Below, one piece after another: positions 24,721 to 33,713 of a stretch of DNA of 60,973 nucleotides (the stretch's first letter is position 1; each line of letters starts with the position of its first letter). Origin of the DNA: Candidatus Eisenbacteria bacterium (GTDB taxonomy: Bacteria > Eisenbacteria > RBG-16-71-46). Under the pieces are notes generated by a model. That model did no database searches. It was not told the DNA's origin and was given only the letters and a program-made list of their open reading frames with translations. The stretch covers positions 1 through 60,973 of the forward strand of contig DASTBI010000182.1 of NCBI GenBank assembly GCA_035712145.1, read 5' to 3'. A program made the position numbers and the translations under genes.

Positions 24721-27700
24721 GATCCGACCGCGCGCAGCTCGGTCGATTCGGCGCTACGACGCGCGCGTCGTTCCGTCAGCAGATAGATGACGGGCAGCAC
24801 GAAGAGCGTGAGCACCGTCGAGGAGATGACGCCCCCGATCACCACGGTGGCCAGCGGCCGCTGCACTTCGGCGCCGATTCCGGTGTTGAGCGCCATGGGC
24901 ACGAATCCCATGCTCGCGACCAGGCCGGTCATGAGCACCGGACGCAGTCGCCGCTCGGCGGCGGCAGGGACCGCTTCCTCGATCGAGGATCCCGCGCTCA
25001 GCATCTGCCGCATCGTGGAAACCAGGACGATCGCGTTGAGCACGGAAACTCCCGAGAGGGCGATGAAGCCGACGGCGGCGGAGATGCTGAACGGCAGTCC
25101 CCGCACCCACAGGGCGACCACGCCACCCACGACGGCGAGCGGCACGGCCAGGAAGACCCGTGCGGCGTCGGGGAGATTCCTGAAGGTCAGATAGAGCAGA
25201 CCGAAGATGAGACCGAGAGCGAGCGGCACGACGATCATGAGTCTCTGCTGAGCCCGCTGAAGGTGCTCGAATTGCCCTCCAAACCGCACGTAGTATCCGG
25301 CGGGCAGGCTGACGCGACCATCGATCTTGTCCCTGAGCTCGGCGACGAAGCTCCCGACGTCGCGACCGCGCACGTTCGACTGCACGACCACCCGGCGCTT
25401 TGCCCACTCGCGCTGGATGGTCGACGGCCCTTCCACCACCCGGATCCGCGTCAGCTGGCTCAAGGGCACGCGCGAACCCCCGGCCGACATCACCTGAATC
25501 CGTCCGACGGACGCCGCGTCCTCACGATAGGAATCGTCCAGCCGCACGGTGATCGGGAACCGCCGGTCGCCCTGCTGCATGTCGCCCACCCGGCGGGTGC
25601 CCAGCGCCTCGACCGCATCGAGGACCTCTCGGGCGTTGATGCCGTGACGCGCGATGGCCTCGCGATCGACTTCGATCTCGAGCGTCGGCTGGCCGGTGAC
25701 CTGCTCGGCGAACACATCCGCCGAGCCGCGGGTCTCCCGAATCAGCTGCTCGACTTCGCGCGACTTGGCCTTGAGCGTGGCGAAGTCGTCTCCGAAGATC
25801 TTGACACCGACGTCGGACCGGACGCCGGCGATCATCTCGTTGACCCTCATCTCGATCGGCTGCGTGAACACCATGCGCATGCCGGGGAAGCTCGAGAGCC
25901 TCGCCTCCATCTGTTCCACCAGGCGCTCTTGCGTGCGCGCCTTCTTCCAGTGCTTGCGGTCCTTGAGGGTGACGAACACGTCGGTGACCTCGACCCCCAT
26001 CGGATCGGTCGCGACCTCGGCGGTTCCGGTGCGGCTCCAGACCCGCTCGATCTCGTCCGGGAACGCGGCGAGCAGCCCGCGCTCGATCTGGAGGCCATAG
26101 CGGACCGATTCGTCCACCGAGACCCCCGCGAGCCGGATGGTGTTGATCACCACCGAGCCTTCGTGAAGACGCGGAACGAATTCGGATCCAAGCCGGGTGG
26201 CGAGCCATCCCGCGTTGAGCAGGAGGAGCCCCACCACGATCAGCACGAGCCGCGGCCGCGCCGCGGCCCAGCGCAGAGCGGCGCGGTAGCGGCGCTGGAG
26301 CATGGCGACGAACCGGTTCTCGCGCTCGCGCAGCCGTCGCGGCAGAAAAGTCGCGCACAGCGCGGGCATGAGGGTGAGCGACAGGATCAGCGAGCCCACG
26401 AGCGCGAAGATGACCGTCAGCGCCATGGGCCGGAACAGCTTTCCTTCGATCCCCTCGAGAGCCAGGATCGGCAGGTACACGATCAGGATGATCAGCTCGC
26501 CGAACATCGTCGGCCGGCGCACTTCGACCGCGGCCTCCTCGACCACTTCCTCGCGCGGCCGAAGCGTCTGATCCTCGCCCAGCCGGCGGACGGTGTTTTC
26601 GACCATGATCACCGAGCTGTCGACGATGAGGCCGAAGTCGATCGCTCCCAGGCTCATCAGACTTCCGGTGATGCCGGCGCGCAGCATGAGGTCGAACGCG
26701 AACAGCATGGAAAGCGGAATCGCGGCCGCCACGATGAGAGCGGCGCGGATGTTTCCGAGGAAGGCGAAGAGCACGGCGATGACGAGCAGCGCGCCCTCGA
26801 ACAGATTCTTCTCGACCGTGCCGAGGACCTGGTCCACCAGCGCGGTGCGCTCGTAGACGGGCTGGGCCTGCACGCCGGCCGGCAGACTCTTGCGCACTTC
26901 CGTGAGGCGGGCCTTCAGCCGCCGCGTCACCTCGTGGCTGTTTTCGCCCATCAGCATGAAGCCCAGGCCGAGCACCACTTCGCCCTTCCCGTCGGCGGTG
27001 ACGGCGCCGCGGCGGATCTCGCGTCCCTCGACCACGCGGCCGACGTCCGACACGCGGGTCGGCACTCCGTCGTGCGAAGCCACGACGATGCTCCCGACGT
27101 CCTCCGGCCGGGTCACGATGCCGACGCCCTGGATGAGATAGGACTGGCCCGCCTGGTCGAGCGTGCCGCCGCCCGCGTTCGCGTTGTTGGCTTCCAGCGC
27201 GCTGATCAGCTGTCCGAGCGTCAGGCCGCGGGACTGCAGGTGGACCGGATCGACGATCACCTGAACCTGGCGCTCGTCGCCGCCCCAGGTGTTGACCTCG
27301 GCGACGCCCGGAACCGAGCGCATCTGCGGCTTGATCACCCAGTCCTGAATGGTGCGCAGCTCAGCCAGCGACTTTCCGGGGCCGGTCACCAGGTAATGGA
27401 AGACTTCTCCGAGCCCGGTGGCGACGGGACCGAGCTGGGGCCGCTCGATGCCCGAAGGCAGCTCGACCGTACCGAGCCGCTCGGCCACCACCTGGCGGCC
27501 GAGGTAGATGTCCGCGCCCTCCTCGAAGATGACCGTGACCTGTGAGAGCCCGAACTTGGAGAGCGACCGAACTTCGGCGAGGTGCGGCAGCCCGGAGATG
27601 GCCTGCTCGATGGGTGCGGTGATCTGACGCTCGATCTCGAGCGGCGAGAGCGAGGGGGCCACCGTATTGACCTGGACCTGGATCGGCGTCGTGTCCGGGA

Positions 27701-27815
27701 AGGCATCGAGCGGCAGCCGCAGGAATGCATGGACACCCACGCCGATCAGCGCGACGCCGATGATCAGCACGGCCACGCGATGCCGGATCGACCAGTGGAT
27801 GACTCGATTGAGCAT
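24717..27815 (-). CDS. Heavy-metal efflux RND pump, CzcA/CusA family
   Basis: 1032 residues from ATG at 27815, the normal length of an inner-membrane RND transporter with 12 membrane helices. The family start LNRVIHWSIRHRVAVLIIG and the motif RLPLDAFPDTTPIQVQVNT are typical. The fourth helix carries GAIDFGLIVDSSVIMVEN with D393, D399 and E406, the proton-relay triad of HME-RND pumps. The periplasmic segment QPIEMRVNEMIAGVRSDVG is also family-conserved. Substrate is probably Cu(I)/Ag(I) or divalent Zn/Co/Cd; I cannot decide from the pump alone. It follows the adaptor gene by 5 bases; an outer-membrane channel gene is not in the window. Confidence 0.95.
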   Translation of the reverse strand: MLNRVIHWSIRHRVAVLIIGVALIGVGVHAFLRLPLDAFPDTTPIQVQVNTVAPSLSPLEIERQITAPIEQAISGLPHLAEVRSLSKFGLSQVTVIFEEGADIYLGRQVVAERLGTVELPSGIERPQLGPVATGLGEVFHYLVTGPGKSLAELRTIQDWVIKPQMRSVPGVAEVNTWGGDERQVQVIVDPVHLQSRGLTLGQLISALEANNANAGGGTLDQAGQSYLIQGVGIVTRPEDVGSIVVASHDGVPTRVSDVGRVVEGREIRRGAVTADGKGEVVLGLGFMLMGENSHEVTRRLKARLTEVRKSLPAGVQAQPVYERTALVDQVLGTVEKNLFEGALLVIAVLFAFLGNIRAALIVAAAIPLSMLFAFDLMLRAGITGSLMSLGAIDFGLIVDSSVIMVENTVRRLGEDQTLRPREEVVEEAAVEVRRPTMFGELIILIVYLPILALEGIEGKLFRPMALTVIFALVGSLILSLTLMPALCATFLPRRLRERENRFVAMLQRRYRAALRWAAARPRLVLIVVGLLLLNAGWLATRLGSEFVPRLHEGSVVINTIRLAGVSVDESVRYGLQIERGLLAAFPDEIERVWSRTGTAEVATDPMGVEVTDVFVTLKDRKHWKKARTQERLVEQMEARLSSFPGMRMVFTQPIEMRVNEMIAGVRSDVGVKIFGDDFATLKAKSREVEQLIRETRGSADVFAEQVTGQPTLEIEVDREAIARHGINAREVLDAVEALGTRRVGDMQQGDRRFPITVRLDDSYREDAASVGRIQVMSAGGSRVPLSQLTRIRVVEGPSTIQREWAKRRVVVQSNVRGRDVGSFVAELRDKIDGRVSLPAGYYVRFGGQFEHLQRAQQRLMIVVPLALGLIFGLLYLTFRNLPDAARVFLAVPLAVVGGVVALWVRGLPFSISAAVGFIALSGVSVLNAIVLVSTMRQMLSAGSSIEEAVPAAAERRLRPVLMTGLVASMGFVPMALNTGIGAEVQRPLATVVIGGVISSTVLTLFVLPVIYLLTERRARRSAESTELRAVGS

Positions 27816-27820
27816 GCCGG

Positions 27821-29197
27821 CTAGTCCTTCTTGGGCGCCTCGACCTCGCAGCACCCGGCCCCGATGCTCTCCTTGAGCGTCTCGGTCTTGAGCAGGAAGC
27901 TTCCGGTCGTCACGACACGGTCGCCGGGGCGCACGTCCGCCGTCACGGCGACCATGTTGTGCGTCGCGGGCGTGGTGCGCACGCGCCGCGCTTCATAGGC
28001 ATCCGGGGCGAGCTGGACGAAGACGATCTGAACGCCCTTGGCGTCCTGAACCGCCGCTTTCGGGATCAGGACCGCGGGACGATTGGCGTCGTCGATGATC
28101 CGCGCCTTGGCGAACATGTTCGCGCGCAGCGCGCCATCGCGGTTGGAGAACGCGGCGCGCGCCTTGGCGGTGCGAGTCGCTGGATCGATCGAGGGCGAGA
28201 CGAACTTCAATGTTCCCGCGAACTCTCGTCCGGGAAATCCGTTGACCTCGAGCACCACGCGCTGGCCGGCTCGCACGCGCGGGACGTGCAGCTCCGGCAC
28301 GTCGATCTCCGCCCAGAGCTGGGCGGTGTCGACGATCTCGAACAGCGCGTCTTCCGTGTGGACCAGCGTGCCCACCGTCGCCGTGCGCTTGGTCACGGTT
28401 CCCGCGATCGGTGAGCGCAGCACGTAGGTCCCCGCCGACCCTTCCAAGGTCCCGATCATGCCGAGCGCGCCCGAGGCCGCAGAGACCTCGGCCTTCGCCG
28501 CCGTCCATTCGCGCTCTGCCTCCTGCGCGTCGCGCTGCGAGGAGACGCCCTTTTCGAAGAGCGCCTTCTCTCTTCGGTAGTTGGCCTCGGCCACGCTCGC
28601 CCGCGCCTGCGCCGCCTGGAGCCGCGACCGATCCTCTCCGACTTCCGAGCTCTCGAGCGTGGCGAGCCGCGCGCCACGCGTCACCCGGCTTCCGAGATCC
28701 GCCTGGATCGAGCGCACGACGCCTGCCGCGTGCGCGTTGACCACCGCCATGTGCGACGCGTCGGCCACCAAGGTGGCGGTGGCGAACACGCCGGCCCCTT
28801 CCATTCCCTCCGAGGCCGCCACCGTCTCGATGCCGGCGTCCTTGGCGGCCTGGAGGGTGCGAAAGCGGATCCTGGTGCCGCTTGCCGGCGCCTCGTCGAT
28901 GGCCACCTGCGCTTCCGGCCGTCCGCCTCGCTCCGGGTGGTGGATCGGGCAGACCGACATGGGGAACCCGTGCTCGGGGCACCAGTCCCCCTTGGCCTGG
29001 AAGACAGGAATGAGCTTGGGGTGGTGCTTGGTGCAGATCGCTTCGAGCACGCCGTGCTCGGCGCACATGTCGGAGGCGACCGTGGCCTCGGTGGTCGGGG
29101 TCGAGCGGGCTTCCGACTCGACCTCCGCCCTCTGGCCGCAGCCAGCCATCAGCGAGCCAATGAGAAGGGCCCCGATGAGAGAACGCCACCCCATCAT
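27821..29197 (-). CDS. RND adaptor (membrane fusion) lipoprotein with Cys/His N-terminal motif
   Basis: 458 residues from ATG at 29197. A lipobox LMAGC ends at Cys20. An unusual N-terminal segment follows with two Cys/His units: MCAEHGVLEAICTKHHP (44-60) and DWCPEHGFPMSVCPIHHP (71-88). Then comes the usual adaptor core: lipoyl-like AHAAGVVRSIQADLGSRV, an alpha-helical hairpin (about 200-250), the second lipoyl half YVLRSPIAGTVTKRTATVG and the beta-barrel. The C-terminus ends in GAGCCEVEAPKKD with a Cys pair. It links the pump to an outer-membrane channel; the extra Cys/His units probably bind the transported metal. ATGA coupling joins it to the upstream small lipoprotein. Confidence 0.92.
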   Translation of the reverse strand: MMGWRSLIGALLIGSLMAGCGQRAEVESEARSTPTTEATVASDMCAEHGVLEAICTKHHPKLIPVFQAKGDWCPEHGFPMSVCPIHHPERGGRPEAQVAIDEAPASGTRIRFRTLQAAKDAGIETVAASEGMEGAGVFATATLVADASHMAVVNAHAAGVVRSIQADLGSRVTRGARLATLESSEVGEDRSRLQAAQARASVAEANYRREKALFEKGVSSQRDAQEAEREWTAAKAEVSAASGALGMIGTLEGSAGTYVLRSPIAGTVTKRTATVGTLVHTEDALFEIVDTAQLWAEIDVPELHVPRVRAGQRVVLEVNGFPGREFAGTLKFVSPSIDPATRTAKARAAFSNRDGALRANMFAKARIIDDANRPAVLIPKAAVQDAKGVQIVFVQLAPDAYEARRVRTTPATHNMVAVTADVRPGDRVVTTGSFLLKTETLKESIGAGCCEVEAPKKD

Positions 29198-29547
29198 TGG
29201 GCCTCCGGCTTCGGCGGCCGGACGATCTTGAGGTTGGGGTTGTGGATCGTGCACTGAGACATCGGAAGCCCATGATCCGGGCACCAGTCATTGGCGGCCT
29301 GGAAGGCCGGAATCAGCGACGGATCACAGCGAGTGCACTGAGTCTCGGGAACCCCATGCTCTTCGCACCAGTCCTCGTAGGAGCCGGGGACGACGTTCAC
29401 CGCCGCATGACCTTCTCCCTGGGGCGGAGCGGCCTCCGGTGATGCCGCGGCCTGGGTCTGTTCGGTCTGCGCCGCATTCTTGGCTCCGCATCCGGCCGCC
29501 ACCAGCAACAGGCTCAACATCGCGATCCACGCCATCATTCGTCGCAT
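29194..29547 (-). CDS. Small Cys/His-motif lipoprotein, putative metal chaperone
   Basis: 117 residues from ATG at 29547, with GAGGAGAG four bases upstream. Signal segment with lipobox VAAGC ending at Cys20, an Ala/Gln/Pro linker, then the double motif WCEEHGVPETQCTRCDP (60-76) and DWCPDHGLPMSQCTIHNP (87-104). The same two-unit motif opens the adaptor protein encoded next (ATGA overlap), so this looks like a stand-alone version of the adaptor's metal-binding module. A plausible job is to capture periplasmic metal and deliver it to the efflux complex. No named family is recognised. Confidence 0.8.
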   Translation of the reverse strand: MRRMMAWIAMLSLLLVAAGCGAKNAAQTEQTQAAASPEAAPPQGEGHAAVNVVPGSYEDWCEEHGVPETQCTRCDPSLIPAFQAANDWCPDHGLPMSQCTIHNPNLKIVRPPKPEAQ

Positions 29548-29655
29548 GCATCTCTCCTCGTCGTGCAAGGCACGAGAGAATCATCTCCCCGTGCGCAGGA
29601 AACATCCGACGTTCGCGCTCACCTCATTCGCGAGCACGACGCAAGTTCGAGCACC

Positions 29656-29677
29656 CGTCGAAGCGATCACTTCGACG
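29656..29677. other. Perfect 8-bp inverted repeat upstream of the metal operon
   Basis: CGTCGAAG at 29656-29663 and CTTCGACG at 29670-29677 with a 6-base centre. It lies between the stop of the Cys-rich gene (29704) and the start of the metal lipoprotein gene (29547), about 110 bases upstream of the latter. No T-run follows, so it may be an operator or a weak terminator. Confidence 0.45.
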
Positions 29678-29703
29678 AGGCGTTGTTCCGAGATCGTCGG
29701 AGA

Positions 29704-29991
29704 CTAGGAGAGCTTTGGGACGTGAAGGATATCGGAGGGAGGCGCTGCGGGCGGATCCTGCACGCAGGCGACGGCGCGGGCCGGCTCGGGAGGGGTGACG
29801 AGGTCTTCGAATCCCGTCGTGCTGGTCACCGTCACCCGGCCTCCACAGCAAGCACACTGCAGACAGACGGCGCCACCCGGCCCAGGATCACAGCACTCCT
29901 GCTCGTCGGCGCAAACCTCGGAGCTGGCGAATTGACCGAGGGACGGCCCCAGGAGGAGAAGGAGCAGGAAGACGCTGAGGATTCGATTCAC
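29704..29991 (-). CDS. Cys-rich secreted small protein
   Basis: 95 residues from a GTG start. A signal peptide (NRILSVFLLLLLLGPSLGQFASS) precedes a short Cys cluster: VCADEQECCDPGPGG and VCLQCACCGGRVTVT, giving eight cysteines within about 25 residues, plus one more (VACVQ) near residue 76. The number and spacing suggest metal binding or disulfide packing. It lies 156 bases upstream of the metal efflux operon on the same strand, which supports a metal-related role. Function not recognised. The GTG has no strong ribosome site, so the exact start is uncertain. Confidence 0.65.
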   Translation of the reverse strand: MNRILSVFLLLLLLGPSLGQFASSEVCADEQECCDPGPGGAVCLQCACCGGRVTVTSTTGFEDLVTPPEPARAVACVQDPPAAPPSDILHVPKLS

Positions 29992-30255
29992 GGCGAAAGA
30001 CTATACCCCATGGGCCACGGATCGGGCCACGTCGCACACTTCCGGCCCATGAAGTCATCGGCCTTTCAAGGACTCGCAAAGAGGGGCTTTTCTGCGCCCC
30101 TGGCCCGGGCGAACCCGCCCTTCAAGTTCAGGCGCTCACCACCCGATAACCAAGGCGCACACGCCGAAGGTCGGCGGGCTGTTCCGGAAATGGCCAGCAT
30201 TCCGCCCCGCGCCGCGCCATGTCCTGCGTTTGTCTCGAACCGTGAGGTCCTCTCA

Positions 30256-30786
30256 ATGAAGCGTTTCATTGGTTTCCTCGTCGCGGTGGCGCTCGTGGCC
30301 GCGTGCGTGGCCCCGCCGGCCGACGCCGCGACCTCCGGCAATGCCACGGTCACCCTGGCCGCGAGCGCGAGCACGATGGTGCAGATCGTCGACGCTGCGG
30401 TCACCATCGTTCCCCTGCCTGCCGACTACGACAACGATTTCGCCGAGATCACCGGCGCTTCGGGTCTCCGCGTGCGGGTGCGCAGCAACTCGTCGACCGG
30501 CATGGTGCTGCGGGTTCGCTGCCCTGACGCGGCGCCGCAGATCGCGCTGGCGGACCTGGCGGTCAAGACGGCGACGGCCGCGGGTACGGGCGGAACGACC
30601 CTGTCGAGCTACTCTCCGATCACGGCGGCGGACCAGAACCTGTGGAGCACAGGACAGGCCCAGAATGCGCTGTTCACCGTCACCACCGACATCCGCGTCT
30701 CGAACCTCTTCAACTACAACGACGCCGGCGGCGCGGGGACGACGAGCTACACCAACACGCTGACCTACTCGGTGGTGACGCAGTAA
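30256..30786 (+). CDS. Pilin-like secreted subunit
   Basis: 176 residues from ATG at 30256. A signal peptide (MKRFIGFLVAVALVAACV, cleavage near ADAATSG) precedes a beta-rich chain of about 150 residues with no cysteine pair near the start and the ending TSYTNTLTYSVVTQ. The all-beta character and the alternating hydrophobic final strand resemble spore-coat-U/CsuA-type or CS1-type pilin subunits, which complete each other's fold by strand exchange. The next gene encodes a PapD-like chaperone 5 bases later and then an outer-membrane barrel, so this is probably the exported subunit of a chaperone-dependent surface structure. A Cys at position 17 might instead be a lipobox, but the context VAACVAPP is weak. 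Confidence 0.7.
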   Translation: MKRFIGFLVAVALVAACVAPPADAATSGNATVTLAASASTMVQIVDAAVTIVPLPADYDNDFAEITGASGLRVRVRSNSSTGMVLRVRCPDAAPQIALADLAVKTATAAGTGGTTLSSYSPITAADQNLWSTGQAQNALFTVTTDIRVSNLFNYNDAGGAGTTSYTNTLTYSVVTQ

Positions 30787-30791
30787 TCGCC

Positions 30792-31643
30792 GTGACCCCT
30801 GCCGCGCGGAAGAAGCGTTACTGGCTGATGTGGACCGTCGCCCTCGCGGCGACGGTCCCTTCGGCTTCTTCTGCAGGCGTGCAGGCCCAGGTCGTGCCTT
30901 CCAAGTACAACCTCACCGTCCACGGTGAGGAGCGGGTCAGCCGCGACGTCGCGATCCGCAACCTCGGCGACGCTCCGGTGGTGGTCAAGGTCCGCCTCTC
31001 CGACTGGACCATGGACGAGAGCGGCAACATGACCTTCGTGGAGCCCGGCAAGACGCCGGCGACCCTCCATGGATCCGTCGAGTTCGAGCCGCGGCAGTTC
31101 TCGCTGGGCCCCGGCGAGACCGGCGTCGTCCATGTCGTCATGCACCTGCCGGAATCGGGACCAGCCACGCGTTACGGCGTGCTGCTCAGCGAGGTGCGGC
31201 CCACGACCTGGCCCAAGACGCAGTTCGGCCCGCGCGCCATCGCCGAGCTCGGGACCACGCTCTACCTCTCACGCATTCCCGCGGACCTCACGCGCGCCGA
31301 GCTGATCGGGCTCGACACGCGGGCCTCGGGAGACACCGCGCTCGCCGTCGCCTTCCAGCTGAGGAACCCGGGCGAGCGGCATCTGTATGCCACGGGCGAG
31401 GTCGCGCTGCGCGATTCCTCGGGCGCCGTCGTGGCGCGGGGAAGCGTCGGCACCGGGGTGGTGCTGCCCCGGACCTTCCGGACGTTCACATGGACGTGCT
31501 CGAATCGACTGGCGCCGGGCTTCTACGCGGTCACGGCCACCCTCGACACCGGGGAATCCGAGCTGATCGTCGGCGAGACCCGTGTGCGGTGGCCGATCGT
31601 GACTCCCGCTCCGCTGCCGGTCGCCGCGGGCGACGACCGCTAG
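30792..31643 (+). CDS. PapD-like periplasmic pilus chaperone
   Basis: 283 residues from GTG at 30792. Signal segment (YWLMWTVALAATVPSASSA), then an N-terminal Ig-like domain with SKYNLTVHGEERVSRDVAIR and VVVKVRLSDWTMDESGNM, and FSLGPGETGVVHVVMHLPE, the pattern of molecular P-pilus chaperones and of fimbrial EcpB/EcpE-like proteins. A second beta domain follows (GLDTRASGDTALAVAFQLRN). Such chaperones hold subunits in the periplasm until the usher takes them. It is longer than PapD because of a longer second domain. It follows the pilin-like gene directly and its last 55 bases overlap the likely start of the barrel gene. Confidence 0.75.
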   Translation: MTPAARKKRYWLMWTVALAATVPSASSAGVQAQVVPSKYNLTVHGEERVSRDVAIRNLGDAPVVVKVRLSDWTMDESGNMTFVEPGKTPATLHGSVEFEPRQFSLGPGETGVVHVVMHLPESGPATRYGVLLSEVRPTTWPKTQFGPRAIAELGTTLYLSRIPADLTRAELIGLDTRASGDTALAVAFQLRNPGERHLYATGEVALRDSSGAVVARGSVGTGVVLPRTFRTFTWTCSNRLAPGFYAVTATLDTGESELIVGETRVRWPIVTPAPLPVAAGDDR

Positions 31644-33556
31644 CTCGTCGAGTCGCGGTCCTCGCGCTGAGCATCGCGCTCCTCGGCCACGCCGAGGCGC
31701 GCGCCCTGCTGCTCGGGCCCGAGCTGGATCTCGTTCCCGCCGATACGCTGATCGCCACCCTTCAGCCGACGGCCATCACGGTGCCTTCGTTCACTCAACG
31801 CCGGGTCCTCAACCCTCGCTACCGGCCGCCGACGACGGCGGGGCCCGCGATGATGCCGAACGCGCGGAGTCCGCTGCGGGCGCTCGATCACTTCCGCGGA
31901 CAGGTGTTTCATCAAACCCCATCGAGGCCCAATGCGCTCACTCTTTGGGAGGTCGGCGGCGGTGAGCTCTATCGCGATGATCGTTCGTTCGACGTGAACG
32001 CCGCGGGCAGCTATCGGGTCGGCGATCCGGAGCTGCACGCGCTGCGGGTCTCGGGCCGCCATGGCCGGCTCTCGGGAAGCCTGATGGACGCCGAGGCCTT
32101 CACGATCGGGCGCCAGGTGCTGCTCAACCGCCTGCGCGGCGGCGTGGTGCGATACATCGATCGGCGCAACAACCAATGGGTGGCCCTCGGCGGAGTGCCG
32201 ACGCCGATCCCGCACCTCGAAGCACCGCGACTCGCGCTCGGCGGCATCGCGATCGAGAACGTCCGCTTCGACGAGGGGATCTTCTCCGTCAACGCGTTCA
32301 CGTTCTGGCGCGGCGGATCGCCACAGGCTCTCGGCGTTCCACCCAGCTCCGACACGCTTCCCGGTCGCGGCGCGGCCGGCAACTTCGACTGGGGCGTGGC
32401 GCTCGCCCGCGGATGGCTGACCGGACACCTTGGAGCCCAGCTCCACAGCCTCGAAGGGCACCGAGCGCTGGCCGCGGAGCACGGGCTGGAGTGGACGTAC
32501 CGCTCGCCCACCTTCTCGGCGACGCTCAGCGACCAGCGCGGCACGCGGCGGCTGCGCACGATCAGCACCGACCGCCTGCCGCCGGCGCCACGCCGCGAGG
32601 ATCGCTGGAACATCCAGAGCCGCCTCGTGGATGGCCGCGCCGAGATGCACTTCACCGGGGTCCTGCGCGACGGCGGCGATCCCGCGCTCGCCTCCCGGAC
32701 CGTCCAGCTCGGGGGTTCGGGGAGCATCGGGAAATCGTCCTGGTACGGCGGCAGTGACGCGGTGTGGGACTGGCGCGCGGTGACCGGGCGCGAGGAACGC
32801 CGCCTCTCCCTGTACGGGGGCGGAATGCTCGGCGGCGGGGACGCTCTGCTCGCGCGCCTCGAGCACGCTGCCCGCGGGCACGCCAGAGGCGCGCTGAGCG
32901 CCATGGTCGACTTCTCGCTCGCCATGCGTCGCGGAGCGCGCCTCGGCATCGAGCCACGCGTCGGCTGGCAGGACGGCCGCTACGATCGCGCCGACGTGAC
33001 CACTCGCCTCTCGTGGCCGTTCGGCTGGATGTCGTCGCGCGTGACGGCCTCCCTCACCGCCGGAGGCGGACGCGACGAAGGATTCCAGGGCCGGGTCCGT
33101 GAAGCCGAGCTGTCGATCTCGTTCGTGCCTCGCCTGCGCGACCGCGGTGACCTCCAAGTCAGGCGCTTCGACCAGGACCGGCGGGCGCTGCTCGAGTACA
33201 GCATGGCCTACGAGACCGAGCTCGAGCGCTACGAGACGCCCGGCCAGGGGTGGTTTGCGGGGCGTGACACCGGCCGGGTCACGGTCCAGGTGGTGCGCTC
33301 GGGGAACGGCAGCGGCGCCCCGGACATTCTCGTCTCGCTCGACGGCAAGGAGCTGCGCTTCACCGATGCCGACGGCATGGTGCGCTTCGATCGCGTGACT
33401 CCCGGTGTCCACGTGGTCGCCATCGAGGAGCGCTCGCTCCCCGCCAACCACCAGGTGGTCCAGGCGAGCCGTGTCTTCGTGACCGTCGAGCGGGGCCGGG
33501 TTACCGACGTGGTGAGGTTCGCGATCGCTCGCAGCGAGCGGCGCACGAAGTTCTGA
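31589..33556 (+). CDS. Outer-membrane barrel/usher-like protein with regulatory-type C-terminal domain
   Basis: About 655 residues from GTG 31589; the start is uncertain, since the frame is open further upstream inside the chaperone gene and no ATG precedes the hydrophobic segment VAVLALSIALLGHAEA. The chain is rich in alternating amphipathic strands (YRVGDPELHALRVSGRHGRL; LGIEPRVGWQDGRYDRADVT; VREAELSISFVPRLRDRG), typical of a large outer-membrane beta-barrel. The last 110 residues (GRVTVQVVRSGNGSGAPDI, LVSLDGKELRFTDADGMVRF) form a carboxypeptidase-regulatory/Ig-like plug domain, as seen at the end of ushers. It is shorter than FimD (about 800). Its position after the subunit and chaperone makes it the probable secretion pore. 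Confidence 0.65.
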   Translation: MADRDSRSAAGRRGRRPLARRVAVLALSIALLGHAEARALLLGPELDLVPADTLIATLQPTAITVPSFTQRRVLNPRYRPPTTAGPAMMPNARSPLRALDHFRGQVFHQTPSRPNALTLWEVGGGELYRDDRSFDVNAAGSYRVGDPELHALRVSGRHGRLSGSLMDAEAFTIGRQVLLNRLRGGVVRYIDRRNNQWVALGGVPTPIPHLEAPRLALGGIAIENVRFDEGIFSVNAFTFWRGGSPQALGVPPSSDTLPGRGAAGNFDWGVALARGWLTGHLGAQLHSLEGHRALAAEHGLEWTYRSPTFSATLSDQRGTRRLRTISTDRLPPAPRREDRWNIQSRLVDGRAEMHFTGVLRDGGDPALASRTVQLGGSGSIGKSSWYGGSDAVWDWRAVTGREERRLSLYGGGMLGGGDALLARLEHAARGHARGALSAMVDFSLAMRRGARLGIEPRVGWQDGRYDRADVTTRLSWPFGWMSSRVTASLTAGGGRDEGFQGRVREAELSISFVPRLRDRGDLQVRRFDQDRRALLEYSMAYETELERYETPGQGWFAGRDTGRVTVQVVRSGNGSGAPDILVSLDGKELRFTDADGMVRFDRVTPGVHVVAIEERSLPANHQVVQASRVFVTVERGRVTDVVRFAIARSERRTKF

Positions 33557-33713
33557 GCGATGCCTCGATGGCTCTCGGGTTGTCCCTGGGCTGGCATCCG
33601 TGATCGATCAGCCGCTATAGTGCCCGTGCTCCCCGAGCCATCACGGCCGGTCATGGATTGACTCGCGGGCCGCATGTTCGCGGTTCCGTTGGCCGCACAA
33701 GAAAGAGGTTCAC

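Noticed and set aside
25263-27545. Long open plus-strand frame opposite the RND pump gene
   Set aside because: Same reason: its residues mirror the complementary codons of the pump (many His, Asp, Arg), with no domain and no ribosome site.
30040-30255. Possible cyclic-di-GMP (GEMM) riboswitch before the pilin-like gene, suggested by GGACTCGCAAAGAGG near 30070
   Set aside because: Only a short stretch resembles the GEMM core; the P2 tetraloop stem and receptor sequence are not present in the right order.
33640-33713. TTGACT at about 33656 as a -35 box for the small barrel gene
   Set aside because: No acceptable -10 sequence lies 16-18 bases downstream. It may be chance.
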